A DNA stretch of 64,000 nucleotides from Billgrantia lactosivorans (GCF_003254665.1 NZ_QHGY01000008.1:1-64000); one strand, 5' to 3'; positions 8,636 through 18,215 are shown, counted from the stretch's first letter. Translations and numbers: made by a program. The notes: generated by a model not told the origin, from the sequence alone.

Positions 8636-9982
8636 CTATACGCTCAGCAGCAGGAACTCCCTCTCCCAGGAACTGATCACCTTCTTGAAGTTCTCGTTCT
8701 CCACCCGCTTGACCGCGACGTAGCCGGTCACGAAGCGATGCCCCATGTAGCGCTCGAGATCACGGCAGTTCTCCATTCGCTCCAGCGCCTGCTCGAGGGT
8801 GAACGGCAGGCGCAGGTTGCGCCGCTCGAACGCCCGCCCCTGGACCGGCGCGGAGGGGTTGAGCTGCTGCACCATGCCCAGGTAGCCGCACAGCAGGCTC
8901 GCCGCGATGGCCAGGTAGGCGTTGGCGTCGGCGCCGGGCAGGCGGTTCTCGATGCGCCGGTTCTGCGGCGAGGAGTCAGGCACCCGCAGCCCGCAGGTAC
9001 GATTCTCCTCGCCCCACTCGACGTTGACCGGCGCCGAGGTATCGGGCAGAAAGCGGCGGAAGGAGTTGACGTTGGGTGCCATCAGCGGCAGCGCCTCCGG
9101 AATGAAGCGCTGCATGCCGCCGATGTGGTGGAGGAACAGCTGGCTCATCGAGCCGTCCTCGTTGGCGAACACGCTCTTCCCGGTGGTCGCATCCAGCACG
9201 CTCTGGTGGATGTGCATGGCGCTGCCGGGCTCGTTGGTGATCGGCTTGGCCATGAAGGTGGCCACCACATCGTGCTTGAGCGCCGCCTCGCGCAGGGTGC
9301 GCTTGAACAGGAACACCTGGTCGGCCAGCACCAGGGGGTCGCCGTGACGGAAGTTGATCTCCATCTGGGCGGTACCCTCCTCGTGGATCAGGGTATCGAT
9401 GTCGAGCCCCTGGACCTCGCACCAGTCGTACATGTCCTCGAACAGCGGATCGAACTCGTTGGCCGCATCGATGGAGAACGACTGGCGGCCGGTCTCCTGG
9501 CGTCCGCTGCGGCCGATGGGCGGCAACAGCGGCAGGTCGGGGTCCTCGCAGCGCTTGGTCAGGTAGAACTCCATCTCCGGCGCCACCACCGGCTTCCAGC
9601 CCTGCTCGGCGTAGAGCGCCAGGACCCGCTTGAGCTGGTTGCGGGAGGAGAGTTCGATGGGGTTGCCCATCTTGTCGTAGCAGTCGTGGATCACCTGGGC
9701 GGTGGGCTCGAGCGCCCAGGGCACGGGATAGACCGCGGAGATGTCGGGCCGGCACAGCATGTCGATGTCGGCCGGGTCGAGCAGCGAGTAGTAGAGTTCG
9801 TCCTCGACGTAGTCACCGGTCACGGTCTGCAGCAGCACGCTCTCGGGCAGGCGCATGCCCTTCTCGGCCATGAACTTCGAGACCGGCGTGATCTTGCCAC
9901 GGGCGATGCCGGTGATGTCGCTGACCAGGCACTCCACCTCGGTGATGCGTCGCTCCTTCAGCCAGCTTTCCAGGTCTTTCAT
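8636..9982 (-). CDS. puuA: Gamma-glutamylputrescine synthetase, copy 2
   Basis: A second glutamine-synthetase-family ligase, 448 aa, for adding glutamate to putrescine. N-terminal CLVSDITGIARGKITP matches the PuuA family; the metal motif EMEFYLTKR, the His loop GSAMHIHQSVLD, NSFRRFLPD and the C-terminal NRLPGADANAYLAIAA follow in order. The ATG at 9982 has GAGG five nt upstream. It sits directly before potF in the transport operon, so it is probably the main PuuA of the organism. It is clearly divergent from the copy at 873-2249 (for example TNEPGSAMHIH here against LEAGSGTHVH there). That argues for an old duplication or separate acquisition, not a recent copy. Confidence 0.88.
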   Translation of the reverse strand: MKDLESWLKERRITEVECLVSDITGIARGKITPVSKFMAEKGMRLPESVLLQTVTGDYVEDELYYSLLDPADIDMLCRPDISAVYPVPWALEPTAQVIHDCYDKMGNPIELSSRNQLKRVLALYAEQGWKPVVAPEMEFYLTKRCEDPDLPLLPPIGRSGRQETGRQSFSIDAANEFDPLFEDMYDWCEVQGLDIDTLIHEEGTAQMEINFRHGDPLVLADQVFLFKRTLREAALKHDVVATFMAKPITNEPGSAMHIHQSVLDATTGKSVFANEDGSMSQLFLHHIGGMQRFIPEALPLMAPNVNSFRRFLPDTSAPVNVEWGEENRTCGLRVPDSSPQNRRIENRLPGADANAYLAIAASLLCGYLGMVQQLNPSAPVQGRAFERRNLRLPFTLEQALERMENCRDLERYMGHRFVTGYVAVKRVENENFKKVISSWEREFLLLSV

Positions 9983-10020
9983 GGGAACCTCATTGCGGCC
10001 CGTCCCGGGCGTCACGTTCG

Positions 10021-11316
10021 TTATAGTCGGTCGCGCAGCTTGTAGAAAGCGGTGGCCAGCACCAGCAGCGGCGTGCGCAGGCGCTCGCCGCCGGGGAAGC
10101 GACGATGGGGCATGGCGGCGAAGGCATCGAATCGCTCGCTCTGGCCGCCGATGGCCTCGGCGACCAGCTGCCCCGCCAGCCCGGCCAGCGCCATGCCGTG
10201 TCCCGAGTAACCCTGGGCATAGTAGACATTGTGGCCAAGGCGGCCGAAGTCCGGTGCGCGGTTGAGCGTGATCGCCACGTCGCCGCCCCAGCGGTAATCG
10301 ATGCGCACCCCCTCAAGCGCCGGAAACAGCCGCGCGATCTTGGCGTCCATGCGCCGCTGCAGGCCGCGCGGCTCGCGGCCATCGTAGCTGACTTCCCCGC
10401 CATAGATCAGCCGCTTGTCGGCCGAGAGACGGTAGTAGTCGAGGACGAAGTTGGCGTCGGACAGGGCATCGTTTTTTGGCAGCACCCGGGCCGCCCGTTC
10501 TTCGCCCAGCGGCTCGGTGGCGACGATGTAGTTGGCCGCGCGCATGATGCGCCCCTCCAGCTCGGGCAGCAGGCGCCCCAGGTAGGCATTGGCGCCCACC
10601 ACCACGAAGTCGGCCGAGACCTGCCCCCGGGGCGTCGTCACGTCGGCGGGCTGGCCGCGGCGGATGGCCAGGGCCGGGCTGTGCTCGTGGATCGTCACCC
10701 CGGCCCGCTGCGCCGCCCGCGCCAGGCCCAGGGTGTAGTTGAGCGGGTGCAGGTGCCCCCCCTCGCGCTCGAACAGGGCCCCCGGGTAGGCGTCGGTGAC
10801 CACGCGCTCGCGCAGCGCCTCGCCCTCCAGCCAGTCGAGCGCCTCGTAGCCGTAGTCGCGGGCCAGGCGCTCCTGGAACTGGCGCAGCTCGCGCACGTGG
10901 CGCGGCTTCACCGCGGCGTGCAGATAGCCCCAGGCGAGGTCGCAGGGAATCGCATGGCGCTCGATGAGCGTGGCCGTCAGGCGCACCGCCTCGCGGCTCA
11001 GCTCCCACACCTCACGGGCGTGCTCGCGGCCCAGCGCCTGCTCCACGGTGGCGATGTCGGTACCAAGGCCGGGCAGGATCTGGCCCCCGCTGCGGCCCGA
11101 GGCACCGAAGCCGATCTCGCGGGCCTCCAGCAGCGCCACCCTGTAGCCGCGTTCGGCCAGGTGCAGCGCCGCGGAGCAGCCGGTGATGCCGCCGCCGATC
11201 ACGCAGACGTCGACACGCCGATCGCCCTCGAGCGGCGGGCAGGCCTGCTCGGGACGCACCGCGATCGAATCGCGGTAGTAGGATGCGGGTCTGTCGGTCT
11301 GGGCGGCAGTGGCCAT
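10021..11316 (-). CDS. puuB: Gamma-glutamylputrescine oxidase-type FAD-dependent oxidoreductase, copy 2
   Basis: DAO-family oxidase of 431 aa, head of the puuB2-puuA2-potFGHI-puuB1 run. The FAD motif GGGITG is at 41-46 after RVDVCVI; GFGASGRSGGQILPG follows, and the tail motif YYAQGYSGHGMAL lies near residue 360. It shares its whole plan with the copy at 3128-4420, including the start SYYRDSIAV/SYYAATANS and the end KLRDRL/YYATRDRL, so the two are paralogues. The ATG at 11316 follows AGGAA. The upstream 238 nt are the only region that could hold the operon promoter. Which oxidase acts on gamma-glutamylputrescine and which on another gamma-glutamylated amine cannot be told from sequence. Confidence 0.85.
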   Translation of the reverse strand: MATAAQTDRPASYYRDSIAVRPEQACPPLEGDRRVDVCVIGGGITGCSAALHLAERGYRVALLEAREIGFGASGRSGGQILPGLGTDIATVEQALGREHAREVWELSREAVRLTATLIERHAIPCDLAWGYLHAAVKPRHVRELRQFQERLARDYGYEALDWLEGEALRERVVTDAYPGALFEREGGHLHPLNYTLGLARAAQRAGVTIHEHSPALAIRRGQPADVTTPRGQVSADFVVVGANAYLGRLLPELEGRIMRAANYIVATEPLGEERAARVLPKNDALSDANFVLDYYRLSADKRLIYGGEVSYDGREPRGLQRRMDAKIARLFPALEGVRIDYRWGGDVAITLNRAPDFGRLGHNVYYAQGYSGHGMALAGLAGQLVAEAIGGQSERFDAFAAMPHRRFPGGERLRTPLLVLATAFYKLRDRL

Positions 11317-11554
11317 GCGGCGCGTTCCTGATGCGGTGAACCAGCTCCTCGGCTGCGATTAGTCTGGCATCAAATCGACGGGGAATGTCAAGTATTCAAT
11401 AACAAAACCGGCAGGCCGAGCCCCGCACCCACCTCCGAGCCGGCACAAAACCCGAGCACTGAAAGGTGATTGCAAGCACTTTCCAGGATCGGCAGGTCGC
11501 TTCCGGCGCTAGCGGTTGATCCATGCTTGTAAAGTAATGACAACCACCGCCCCA
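11317..11554. other. Intergenic region upstream of the puu/pot operon
   Basis: Between the start of puuB2 and the end of moeB. It is visibly richer in A/T than its surroundings (caagtattcaataacaaaac at about 11389-11408). TTGACA occurs on the minus strand at 11386-11391, but I find no good -10 at the right distance. A 74-residue minus-strand open frame here has no recognisable features and no ribosome-binding site. Confidence 0.3.
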
Positions 11555-12310
11555 TCAGCGCAAGGCACACACCGCACAGGCGGGGTCCCGCGGTACCTGA
11601 AAATGACGCCACTGCCCGCTCATCCCATCGAAGGTCGAGAGGCCGCGGTGCGGCGTACCGGCGCCACTGAGCAGCTTGACCGCCTCGAGCGCCTGGAAGC
11701 AGCCGATCAGCCCCACCAGCGGAGCCACCACGCCGCTCTCCGCGCAGCTCAGCGCTTCATCGCCGCCCTCGCCCGGCGGGTAGAGGCAGGCGTAGCAGGG
11801 CGAGGCGGCATCGCGCGGGTCGAATACCGCCAGCTGTCCCGAGAAACGGATCGCCGCCCCCGATACCAGCGGTACCCCGGCACGCTGGCAGGCGGCATTC
11901 ACCGCATAGCGGCTGGAGAAGCGGTCGGTGCAGTCGAGCACCAGGTCGACCTCCCTCACCAGCGCATCGAGCGCCGCCTCGTCGAGATGCGCCTCGATCA
12001 CGCGAACCTCGCAGCCGGGGTTGAGCGCCACGGCCGCGTCGCGGGCGGAGCACGCCTTGTTGCGCCCCAGGTCGGCCATGCCGTGGGCGATCTGGCGCTG
12101 CAGGTTGGAGAGTTCGACCTCGTCGGCGTCGGCCAGGGTCAGGTGACCGACGCCGGCGGCGGCCAGGTAGAGCGCCACCGGCGAGCCCAGCCCGCCGGCG
12201 CCGACCACCAGGGCACGCGATGCCAGCAGGCGCTCCTGGCCCTCGATGTCGATCGCCTCCAGCATGATCTGCCGGCTGTAGCGCAGCAGCGCCTCGTCGT
12301 TCATGGCCAT
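11555..12310 (-). CDS. moeB: Molybdopterin-synthase adenylyltransferase (ThiF/MoeB E1-like)
   Basis: E1-like enzyme of 251 aa that adenylates the C-terminal glycine of the small sulfur carrier MoaD for molybdopterin synthesis. The ATP-binding motif GAGGLG is at 37-42. The Arg finger region ELSNLQRQIAH and the acidic DADEVELSN follow. Zinc-binding CxxC pairs appear as CYACLYPP and the terminal CAVCALR. The length matches E. coli MoeB (249 aa). The first ATG, at 12310, overlaps the TAA of lrp by one base (TAATG); a second ATG six nt on is also possible. In many gammaproteobacteria moeB follows hemA-prfA-prmC directly; here lrp stands between. ThiF or HesA are alternatives, but the length and the CxxC pairs fit MoeB best. 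Confidence 0.88.
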   Translation of the reverse strand: MAMNDEALLRYSRQIMLEAIDIEGQERLLASRALVVGAGGLGSPVALYLAAAGVGHLTLADADEVELSNLQRQIAHGMADLGRNKACSARDAAVALNPGCEVRVIEAHLDEAALDALVREVDLVLDCTDRFSSRYAVNAACQRAGVPLVSGAAIRFSGQLAVFDPRDAASPCYACLYPPGEGGDEALSCAESGVVAPLVGLIGCFQALEAVKLLSGAGTPHRGLSTFDGMSGQWRHFQVPRDPACAVCALR

Positions 12311-12810
12311 TACTTGCCTTCGAGCTCCTCGATGTCGGGGACGTAGAGCGAAAATTCCTCCTTGACCTCCTCCATCACCACGTAGCTCTTCGACTCCTTG
12401 ACCCCGGGAAGGGTCAGTACCACGTCGCCGAGCAGCTGGCGGTAGGCGGACATCTCGGGGATCCGGCACTTGAGGATGTAGTCGAACTGCCCCGAGACCA
12501 GATGACACTCCTGAATCTGCGGCAGCCGCGACACGGCACGACGGAATTCGTCGAACACCGCCGGTGACTGGGTCTCGAGGCTGATCTCGACGAACACCAG
12601 CAGGTTGGCCTTGAGCGCGCGGGGATTGAGTATCGCCTTGTAGCCGCGGATGACGCCGGATTTCTCGAGGCGCTTGACGCGCTCCAGGCACGGGGTGGTG
12701 GAGAGCCCGACCTGGGCGGCCAGGTCGACGTAGGAGATGCGGGCGTTGTCCTGCAGGCAGCGCAGGATCTTGAGGTCGATACGGTCGAGCGAGCGGGTCT
12801 TGGTTTTCAT
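12310..12810 (-). CDS. lrp: Leucine-responsive regulatory protein Lrp
   Basis: Lrp/AsnC-family feast-famine regulator of 166 aa, the same size as E. coli Lrp (164). The winged helix-turn-helix spans about residues 10-60 (LDRIDLKILRCLQDNARIS, then LSTTPCLERVKRLEKSG). The RAM effector domain follows with LLVFVEISLE, QECHLVSGQFDY and SYVVMEEVKEE. These pieces are nearly identical to true Lrp (for example ECHLVSG.FDYLLK), so I call it Lrp itself and not a generic AsnC paralogue. The ATG at 12810 (MKTKTRSLDRIDL) aligns with the family; an open extension to 12930 does not. No clear Shine-Dalgarno is seen. It shares a junction with moeB. Confidence 0.92.
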   Translation of the reverse strand: MKTKTRSLDRIDLKILRCLQDNARISYVDLAAQVGLSTTPCLERVKRLEKSGVIRGYKAILNPRALKANLLVFVEISLETQSPAVFDEFRRAVSRLPQIQECHLVSGQFDYILKCRIPEMSAYRQLLGDVVLTLPGVKESKSYVVMEEVKEEFSLYVPDIEELEGK

Positions 12811-12931
12811 TATGGTGTCGTGGGCAGCCGAATCAGAGTGAATGAAGCGTCGCCATGACAGCAGATCGACCTGAAAAAGCGCGGCAATCAGGAGCGCTGC
12901 TGGTGTTCGGTCGCACAAACATGCCGACATT

Positions 12932-12946
12932 TGGAATTATTTCCTG
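12932..12946 (-). promoter_or_regulatory. Candidate Lrp-binding site upstream of lrp
   Basis: On the minus strand this reads CAGGAAATAATTCCA. It fits 12 of 15 positions of the Lrp consensus YAGHAWATTWTDCTR as I recall it. The 12-nt core GGAATTATTTCC is a near-palindrome. It lies 122 nt upstream of the lrp start, a common place for autoregulatory sites. This is an inference by eye only. Confidence 0.35.
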
Positions 12947-12990
12947 AACAGGTGTACCACAGCCTTCACGCCCCCTCCAATACGCCGCCC

Positions 12991-13836
12991 TCAACGCTGC
13001 CACGGCCGCTGGCCGAGCGTGACCCGCTCCCGTCCGCCCAGGTCCCGCCGGCTGGCCACCGCGCCATAGCCGCAGCCCTCCAGCAGGCCGCGGACGGCAA
13101 TCGCCTGGTCGTGGCCGTGCTCCATCACGAGCCAACCGCCCGCCTCGAGGTGGCCCAGCGCGCCCTCGGCGATATGCCGCAGGTCGGCCAGCCCCGCATC
13201 GCCCGCCACCAGGGCACTGCTGGGCTCGAAGCGCACGTCGCCCTGCGCCAGGTGCGGATCCTGTGCATCGATATAGGGGGGGTTGGCGGCGATCAGGCGG
13301 TAGCGTTCCCCGACGAGGGCGGCAAACCAGTCGCTGAGCAGGAAATGCGCATTGGCGATGCCCAGCCGACGCCCGTTGGCCTGCGCCAGCGCCACCGCCT
13401 CGGGCACGCGGTCGACGCCGAACGCCTGCCAGGCAGGGCGCTCGCTGGCGAAGGCCAGCGCGATGGCGCCGGTGCCGGTGCCCAGGTCGAGCAGACGCCC
13501 CGTCGGCGCCACCGCGAGGTCGAGCAGCACCTCGACCAGGGTCTCGGTATCGGGCCGCGGGATCAGGGTATGCCGCGAAGTGGCCAGGGAAAGCCCCCAG
13601 AAATCACGCTCGCCGGTCAGGTAGGCCACCGGCTGGCCCGCCGCGCGGGCCGCCACCAGGGCCTCGAAGCGGGCCCACGAATACAGGGTCGCGGGCCGGT
13701 CGCCCCAGGTGTAGAGCCAGGTGCGATCGACACCCAGCACATGACACAGCAGCACCTCGGCGTCGAGCCGGGGGCTCGACGAGCCCGCGCGCGCCAGGCG
13801 CTCGGTCGCCCGGGCCAGCAGCGCATCGAGGCGCAT
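12991..13836 (-). CDS. prmC: Peptide chain release factor N5-glutamine methyltransferase
   Basis: SAM-dependent enzyme of 281 aa that methylates the Gln of the GGQ motif in RF1 and RF2. The N-terminal helical domain with the release-factor-binding loop covers about residues 1-95 (YLTGERDFWGL). The SAM-binding motif DLGTGTGA is at 117-124. The catalytic NPPY, which holds the Gln amide, is at 185-188. The ATG at 13836 overlaps the prfA stop (TGATG), so translation is probably coupled to that of its substrate. The open frame continues upstream as a shadow of prfA. Order hemA-prfA-prmC as in E. coli. Confidence 0.96.
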   Translation of the reverse strand: MRLDALLARATERLARAGSSSPRLDAEVLLCHVLGVDRTWLYTWGDRPATLYSWARFEALVAARAAGQPVAYLTGERDFWGLSLATSRHTLIPRPDTETLVEVLLDLAVAPTGRLLDLGTGTGAIALAFASERPAWQAFGVDRVPEAVALAQANGRRLGIANAHFLLSDWFAALVGERYRLIAANPPYIDAQDPHLAQGDVRFEPSSALVAGDAGLADLRHIAEGALGHLEAGGWLVMEHGHDQAIAVRGLLEGCGYGAVASRRDLGGRERVTLGQRPWQR

Positions 13837-14924
13837 CAGGCCTCCTGCTGCAGCGCCGCGAGCTGCTCGGCCTGGTGCTCCTGGATCAGCGGGTCGAGCA
13901 CCTCGTCGAGTTCGCCGCCCATCACCTCGCCGAGCTTGTAGAGGGTGAGGTTGATGCGGTGGTCGGTCAGACGCCCCTGCGGAAAGTTGTAGGTGCGGAT
14001 GCGTTCGCTGCGGTCGCCCGATCCGACCAGGCTGCGGCGCGTGTCGGCCTGCTCGCGCTGGCGGCTCTCCACCGCGCTCTGCTTGAGCCGCGCAGCCAGC
14101 AGCGACATCGCCTTGGCCCGGTTCTTGTGCTGGCTGCGCTCCTCCTGGCACTCCACCACCACCCCGCTCGGCAGGTGGGTGATGCGGATCGCCGAGTCGG
14201 TGGTGTTGACGTGCTGGCCGCCGGCGCCGCTGGAGCGGAAGGTGTCGACGCGCAGGTCGGCGGGATTGATGTCGACGTCGCCGACCTCGTCGGCCTCGGG
14301 CATCACCGCCACGGTGCAGGCAGAGGTGTGGATGCGACCCTGCGACTCGGTGGCCGGCACTCGCTGCACGCGATGGGCGCCGGATTCGAACTTGAGCCGG
14401 GCATAGACCCCCTCTCCCTTGACCCGCGAGATGACCTCCTTGTAGCCGCCCTGCTCGCCGTGGCTGGCGCTGATCACCTCGACCTTCCAGCCCTGCTTTT
14501 CGGCATAGCGCGAGTACATGCGGAACAGGTCGCCGGCGAACAGTGCCGCCTCGTCGCCGCCGGTGCCGGCACGGATCTCGAGGAAGACGTTGCGGCCGTC
14601 GTCGGGATCACGCGGCACCAGCAGCTGCTTGAGCCGCGCCTCCAGCGCCTCCAGCCGCTCGCGCCCCTCGTCCAGCTCCAGTTGGGCCAGCTCGCGCATC
14701 TCGGCGTCGCTGTCCTCGGCCAGCAGCGCGGCGTCCTCGAGGTCGCTCTCGATGGCGCGGTAGTCGCGCCAGGCCTCTGCCAGGGGCTCGAGCTCGGCGT
14801 ATTCCCGCGAGTAGTCGCGGAAGCGAGGCTGATCGCTGATCACCTCGGGCTCCGCCAGCAAGGCGGCGAGCTCCTCGAAGCGCTCGACGAAGCCATCGAG
14901 GCGCTGGCGCAGGGTCGCTTTCAT
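13836..14924 (-). CDS. prfA: Peptide chain release factor 1
   Basis: RF1, 362 aa, reads UAA and UAG stop codons and triggers peptide release on the ribosome. The anticodon-like tripeptide PAT is at 190-192 in [15 protein letters not shown], which separates RF1 from RF2 (SPF). The catalytic GGQ is at 235-237 in [10 protein letters not shown]. The N-terminal 100 residues are helical and charged. It starts 11 nt after the hemA stop and overlaps prmC. Confidence 0.98.
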   Translation of the reverse strand: MKATLRQRLDGFVERFEELAALLAEPEVISDQPRFRDYSREYAELEPLAEAWRDYRAIESDLEDAALLAEDSDAEMRELAQLELDEGRERLEALEARLKQLLVPRDPDDGRNVFLEIRAGTGGDEAALFAGDLFRMYSRYAEKQGWKVEVISASHGEQGGYKEVISRVKGEGVYARLKFESGAHRVQRVPATESQGRIHTSACTVAVMPEADEVGDVDINPADLRVDTFRSSGAGGQHVNTTDSAIRITHLPSGVVVECQEERSQHKNRAKAMSLLAARLKQSAVESRQREQADTRRSLVGSGDRSERIRTYNFPQGRLTDHRINLTLYKLGEVMGGELDEVLDPLIQEHQAEQLAALQQEA

Positions 14925-14935
14925 GGCGTGTCCTG

Positions 14936-16201
14936 TCAGGGTTTCGTGGATGGGGCGTCCAGCAGCAGCGCCTCGGCGGCATTGAGCAGGTCGCGGCGCT
15001 CGCCACCGGAGGCTTCGCGCAGGGCCACCGTGGGACGGTGCAGCAGGCGGTTGGTGAGCTGGTGCGCCAGCAGCCGCACCACCTCCTCGGGGTCCTCGCC
15101 GCGAGACAACCGGGCCAGGGCCTGGCGCTCGGAGTACTCGCGCAGTTCGGCCGCCTGGTCGCGGTAGCGCCGGATCAGCTCGCCGCTGTCGCGGATGCGC
15201 CGCTCGTGCTGCCAGACGTGGACGCCATGCTCGATCAGTGCCTCCGCCTGGTCGGCCGCCGCCTGGCGATGGCGGCGGTTCTCCTGGATCACCTCGTTGA
15301 GGTCGTCGACGGTATACAGGAAGATGTCGTCCAGGTCGCCGACCTCGGGCTCGATGTCGCGCGGCACGGCAATGTCGACCATGAAGATCGGCCGATGGCG
15401 GCGCTTCTTCAAGGCCCGTTCGGCCATGCCCTTGCCCAGGATCGGCAGCGGCGCGGCGGTGGAGGAGATGACGATGTCGGCGCGGGCCAGGGCGTCGGGG
15501 ATCTCGTTGAGCGAGATCGCCTCGGCATTGAACTCGCCCGCCAGCAGCTCGGCGCGTTCGCGCGTGCGGTTGGCCACGATCATGTTGCGTACGCCGGCCT
15601 CGCGCAGGTGACGGGCCACCAGCTCGATGGTCTCCCCGGCGCCGATCAGCAGCGCCCGCGAGCGACCGAAGTCGTCGAAGATGCGACTGGCCAGGCTCAC
15701 CGCGGCGTAGGCCACGGAGACCGGGTTCTGGCCGATGCCGGTACGCGTGCGTACCTGCTTGGCCACCGCGAAGGTGTGCTGGAACAGCAGCTCCAGCTCA
15801 CCGCCCAGGCCGCTCGCCTGGCGCGCCGACTGGTAGGCGTCCTTGAGCTGGCCGAGGATCTGCGGCTCGCCCAGCACCATGGAATCCAGCCCCACGGCGA
15901 CACGCATCAGGTGGCGCGCGGCGTCGTTGTCCAGGTAATGGTAGGCGCAGGGGGTGAGCTCCTCGAGCGCCAGCCCGTGGAAATCGCTCAGCCAGTCGAG
16001 GACGGCACGCTCGCCGCTCGGCTCGGTGACGCAATACAGCTCCGTGCGATTGCAGGTCGACAGGACCGCCGCTTCGTGCACCTGGGGCAGGTGACGTAAC
16101 TCGGCCAACGCCGACTCGAGTTGAGCGGGGCTGAAGGCGACCCGCTCGCGCACCGCGACAGTGGCCGTCCTGTGGTTGATTCCAAGGGCAAGGAGCGTCA
16201 T
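14936..16201 (-). CDS. hemA: Glutamyl-tRNA reductase
   Basis: NADPH-dependent reductase of 421 aa. It turns glutamyl-tRNA(Glu) into glutamate-1-semialdehyde, the first committed step of heme, siroheme and corrin synthesis. The catalytic Cys is C50 in [11 protein letters not shown], next to the opening [16 protein letters not shown]. The NADPH fold has [17 protein letters not shown] at about 180-196, and ITANRTRE-like [14 protein letters not shown] follows. The C-terminal helical dimerisation domain ends the protein. The ATG at 16201 gives the usual [10 protein letters not shown] start. It is the first gene of the hemA-prfA-prmC run and is divergent from the TPR lipoprotein gene. Confidence 0.97.
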   Translation of the reverse strand: MTLLALGINHRTATVAVRERVAFSPAQLESALAELRHLPQVHEAAVLSTCNRTELYCVTEPSGERAVLDWLSDFHGLALEELTPCAYHYLDNDAARHLMRVAVGLDSMVLGEPQILGQLKDAYQSARQASGLGGELELLFQHTFAVAKQVRTRTGIGQNPVSVAYAAVSLASRIFDDFGRSRALLIGAGETIELVARHLREAGVRNMIVANRTRERAELLAGEFNAEAISLNEIPDALARADIVISSTAAPLPILGKGMAERALKKRRHRPIFMVDIAVPRDIEPEVGDLDDIFLYTVDDLNEVIQENRRHRQAAADQAEALIEHGVHVWQHERRIRDSGELIRRYRDQAAELREYSERQALARLSRGEDPEEVVRLLAHQLTNRLLHRPTVALREASGGERRDLLNAAEALLLDAPSTKP

Positions 16202-16270
16202 GCGTTAAGCGTCTTCGGTGATGTCGGCCGGCGGCACCGTAAATGAAAAAAACCGTCTCTGCGGCGCTGC

Positions 16271-16279
16271 ATTCTATCA
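16271..16279 (-). promoter_or_regulatory. Candidate extended -10 promoter for hemA
   Basis: On the minus strand the sequence reads TGATAGAAT: a TGn element followed by TAGAAT, one base off TATAAT. No good -35 hexamer lies 16-18 nt upstream, as is usual for extended -10 promoters. It would start the hemA mRNA near 16264, leaving a leader of about 60 nt. Judged by eye. Confidence 0.35.
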
Positions 16280-16434
16280 CAGCCTTCCGATCTCGGCGCC
16301 AGGCGCACGACGCCAGCCCTTGACGCACGACAAGCGGGGGGCATTCACCTGGCGGCATCGGCGACGCAGCGATCCCTTTGCCCATCGACAACTAGCCGGT
16401 ATGCTGGCACCTCGGGACACCGGATGAGATACGC

Positions 16435-18189
16435 ATGCCCTCGACGCTGATACGCTCTTCACGCCAGGGACTGGCAGTGCTTGGCCTGGCCGTTCTGCTG
16501 GGCGGATGCCAGAGCCTGGCCCCCTCCCCTTCGGCCACGTCGCAAGACGACCCCATGGACTCCGCCCCCCCCATCGAGCACGGCCTGGACGCAGAGGGGC
16601 TGGCCACGCTGTTGACGGCGGAGTTCGCGGGGCAGCGCGGCGACTATCGCCGCGCCACGCAGGGCTACCTGACCATGGCCGAACGCTACGCCTTCGCGCC
16701 GCTCGCCGAGCGCGGCACCCTGGCGGCGCGCTTCAGCAACGACGTGCTGCTGCTCCAGCAGGCCGTGGCCACCTGGCACGAACTCGACCCGGCCGCGGAA
16801 GCGCCGCTGCGCCTGCTAGCCGGCCTGGCCCTGCAGCGCGGCGACTGGCCCAAGGCGCTAGAGTGGCGCCTGGCGCTGGCCGACCAGGGCCAGCATGCCG
16901 AGCTGACCCTGCTCGCCGAGCTGGCACTGGAATCGGGCACCGACCCGCTCCCCCTTCGCGAACGGCTGGGTGAATATCTTGAACGCAGCAGCGCCGATCG
17001 CCAGCCCCATTACCATGATGCCGTGCTCGCCATGGCCACGCTCGAGGCGGCCACCGGCCAGCGCCAGCAGGCCGAACGGCGCCTGGACCAGCTCGAGCGC
17101 AATCACTCGGAGCTGCCCGCCCTGTGGCTGACCCGCGCCCAGCTGGCGCTGGAGGTCGACAACCCACGCCAGGCCCGTGAGGCAGCCCGCCGCGGCCTGG
17201 AAGTCTCGCCCGGCGACCCGCGCTTCCTGCTGCTGCTGGCACAGGCCGAGCTGAGACTGGGCAACGTCGACGCCGCCGAGGAGTACACCTCGACGCTGAT
17301 GGACGAACACGTCGGCAACCAGGAGCTGCACATCTCGCTGGCCCGCCTCTTTCTGGAGGACGACCATCTGGACGCGGCTCGGCGCCTGCTGCTGCCGCTG
17401 GTCAGCAGCGACGAGCCCCCTCCCGCCGCCTTCTACCTGCTGGGCATCATCGCCGAGGAGGAGGGTGAGATCGATAACGCCCTGCTGTATTACCGCCAGG
17501 TGGAGCCCGGCGGCGACTTCCTGCGCGCCCGCCTGCGCGCCGCCCAGATGCTGATCGAGGACGAGCGTCTGGTCGACGCCCGGGCCTTCCTGCGTATCGA
17601 GCGCCTGCGCCACGAATCCCAGTTCAGCGAGCTGCTCGCCCTGGAAGTGGAGCTGCTCGACGAGGCCGGCCTGCGCACCGAGGCCGATGCCCTGCTCGAC
17701 CGCGAGCTCTCGCGCACGCCCAACGACGAACCGCTGCTCTATCTGCGCGCCATGCGTGCCTGGGCGCAGGGCGATCTCGAGGGCATGGAGCGGGACCTGG
17801 GGCGCATCATCGAAGCCAACCCGGACAACGCCTCCGCCCTCAATGCGCTGGGCTACACGCTGGCCGACATCAACGACCCCGAGCGCCTCGAGGAGGCCCG
17901 CGAGCTGATCGAACGCGCCCACGCGCTCGAGCCCGGCAACCCCGCGATCATGGACAGCATGGGCTGGGTTCACTATCGGCTCGGTGACCCGGAGCGCGCC
18001 CTGGCCTGGCTGGAGCGCGCCTACGCCGGCATGCCCGATCAGGAGATCGCCGCCCACCTGGCCGAGGTGCTGTGGGCCCTCGATCGCCAAGACGAGGCGC
18101 GACGCGTCGTGGAACGTGCCCTGCGCCAGCAGGACGAACACCCGCTGATCGACGAGCTCCTCGAGCGCGTTCCCGAGCTGGCCCCCTGA
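16435..18189 (+). CDS. Tetratricopeptide-repeat lipoprotein
   Basis: A 584-aa lipoprotein built from TPR repeats. The signal ends in the lipobox LLGGC with C25 as the lipidated residue, followed by a Ser/Pro-rich tether. Helical TPR pairs continue to the end; clear ones are ALWLTRAQLALEVDNPRQA, ASALNALGYTLADINDPER and AIMDSMGWVHYRLGDPERA (about residues 465-530). The 1-base-resolution order TPR protein-lolB-ispE next to hemA is conserved in Pseudomonas and relatives, where the protein is unnamed. It is probably at the outer membrane, facing the periplasm, as a scaffold. The start ATG gives a short basic n-region (MPSTLIRSSRQG). Molecular role unknown. Confidence 0.85.
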   Translation: MPSTLIRSSRQGLAVLGLAVLLGGCQSLAPSPSATSQDDPMDSAPPIEHGLDAEGLATLLTAEFAGQRGDYRRATQGYLTMAERYAFAPLAERGTLAARFSNDVLLLQQAVATWHELDPAAEAPLRLLAGLALQRGDWPKALEWRLALADQGQHAELTLLAELALESGTDPLPLRERLGEYLERSSADRQPHYHDAVLAMATLEAATGQRQQAERRLDQLERNHSELPALWLTRAQLALEVDNPRQAREAARRGLEVSPGDPRFLLLLAQAELRLGNVDAAEEYTSTLMDEHVGNQELHISLARLFLEDDHLDAARRLLLPLVSSDEPPPAAFYLLGIIAEEEGEIDNALLYYRQVEPGGDFLRARLRAAQMLIEDERLVDARAFLRIERLRHESQFSELLALEVELLDEAGLRTEADALLDRELSRTPNDEPLLYLRAMRAWAQGDLEGMERDLGRIIEANPDNASALNALGYTLADINDPERLEEARELIERAHALEPGNPAIMDSMGWVHYRLGDPERALAWLERAYAGMPDQEIAAHLAEVLWALDRQDEARRVVERALRQQDEHPLIDELLERVPELAP

Positions 18190-18215
18190 CCATCCACTGC
18201 CAACGAGACGATGCC

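Noticed and set aside
11388..11612. 74-codon minus-strand frame upstream of puuB2
   Set aside because: No ribosome-binding site or motif, and it runs into the end of moeB in another frame.
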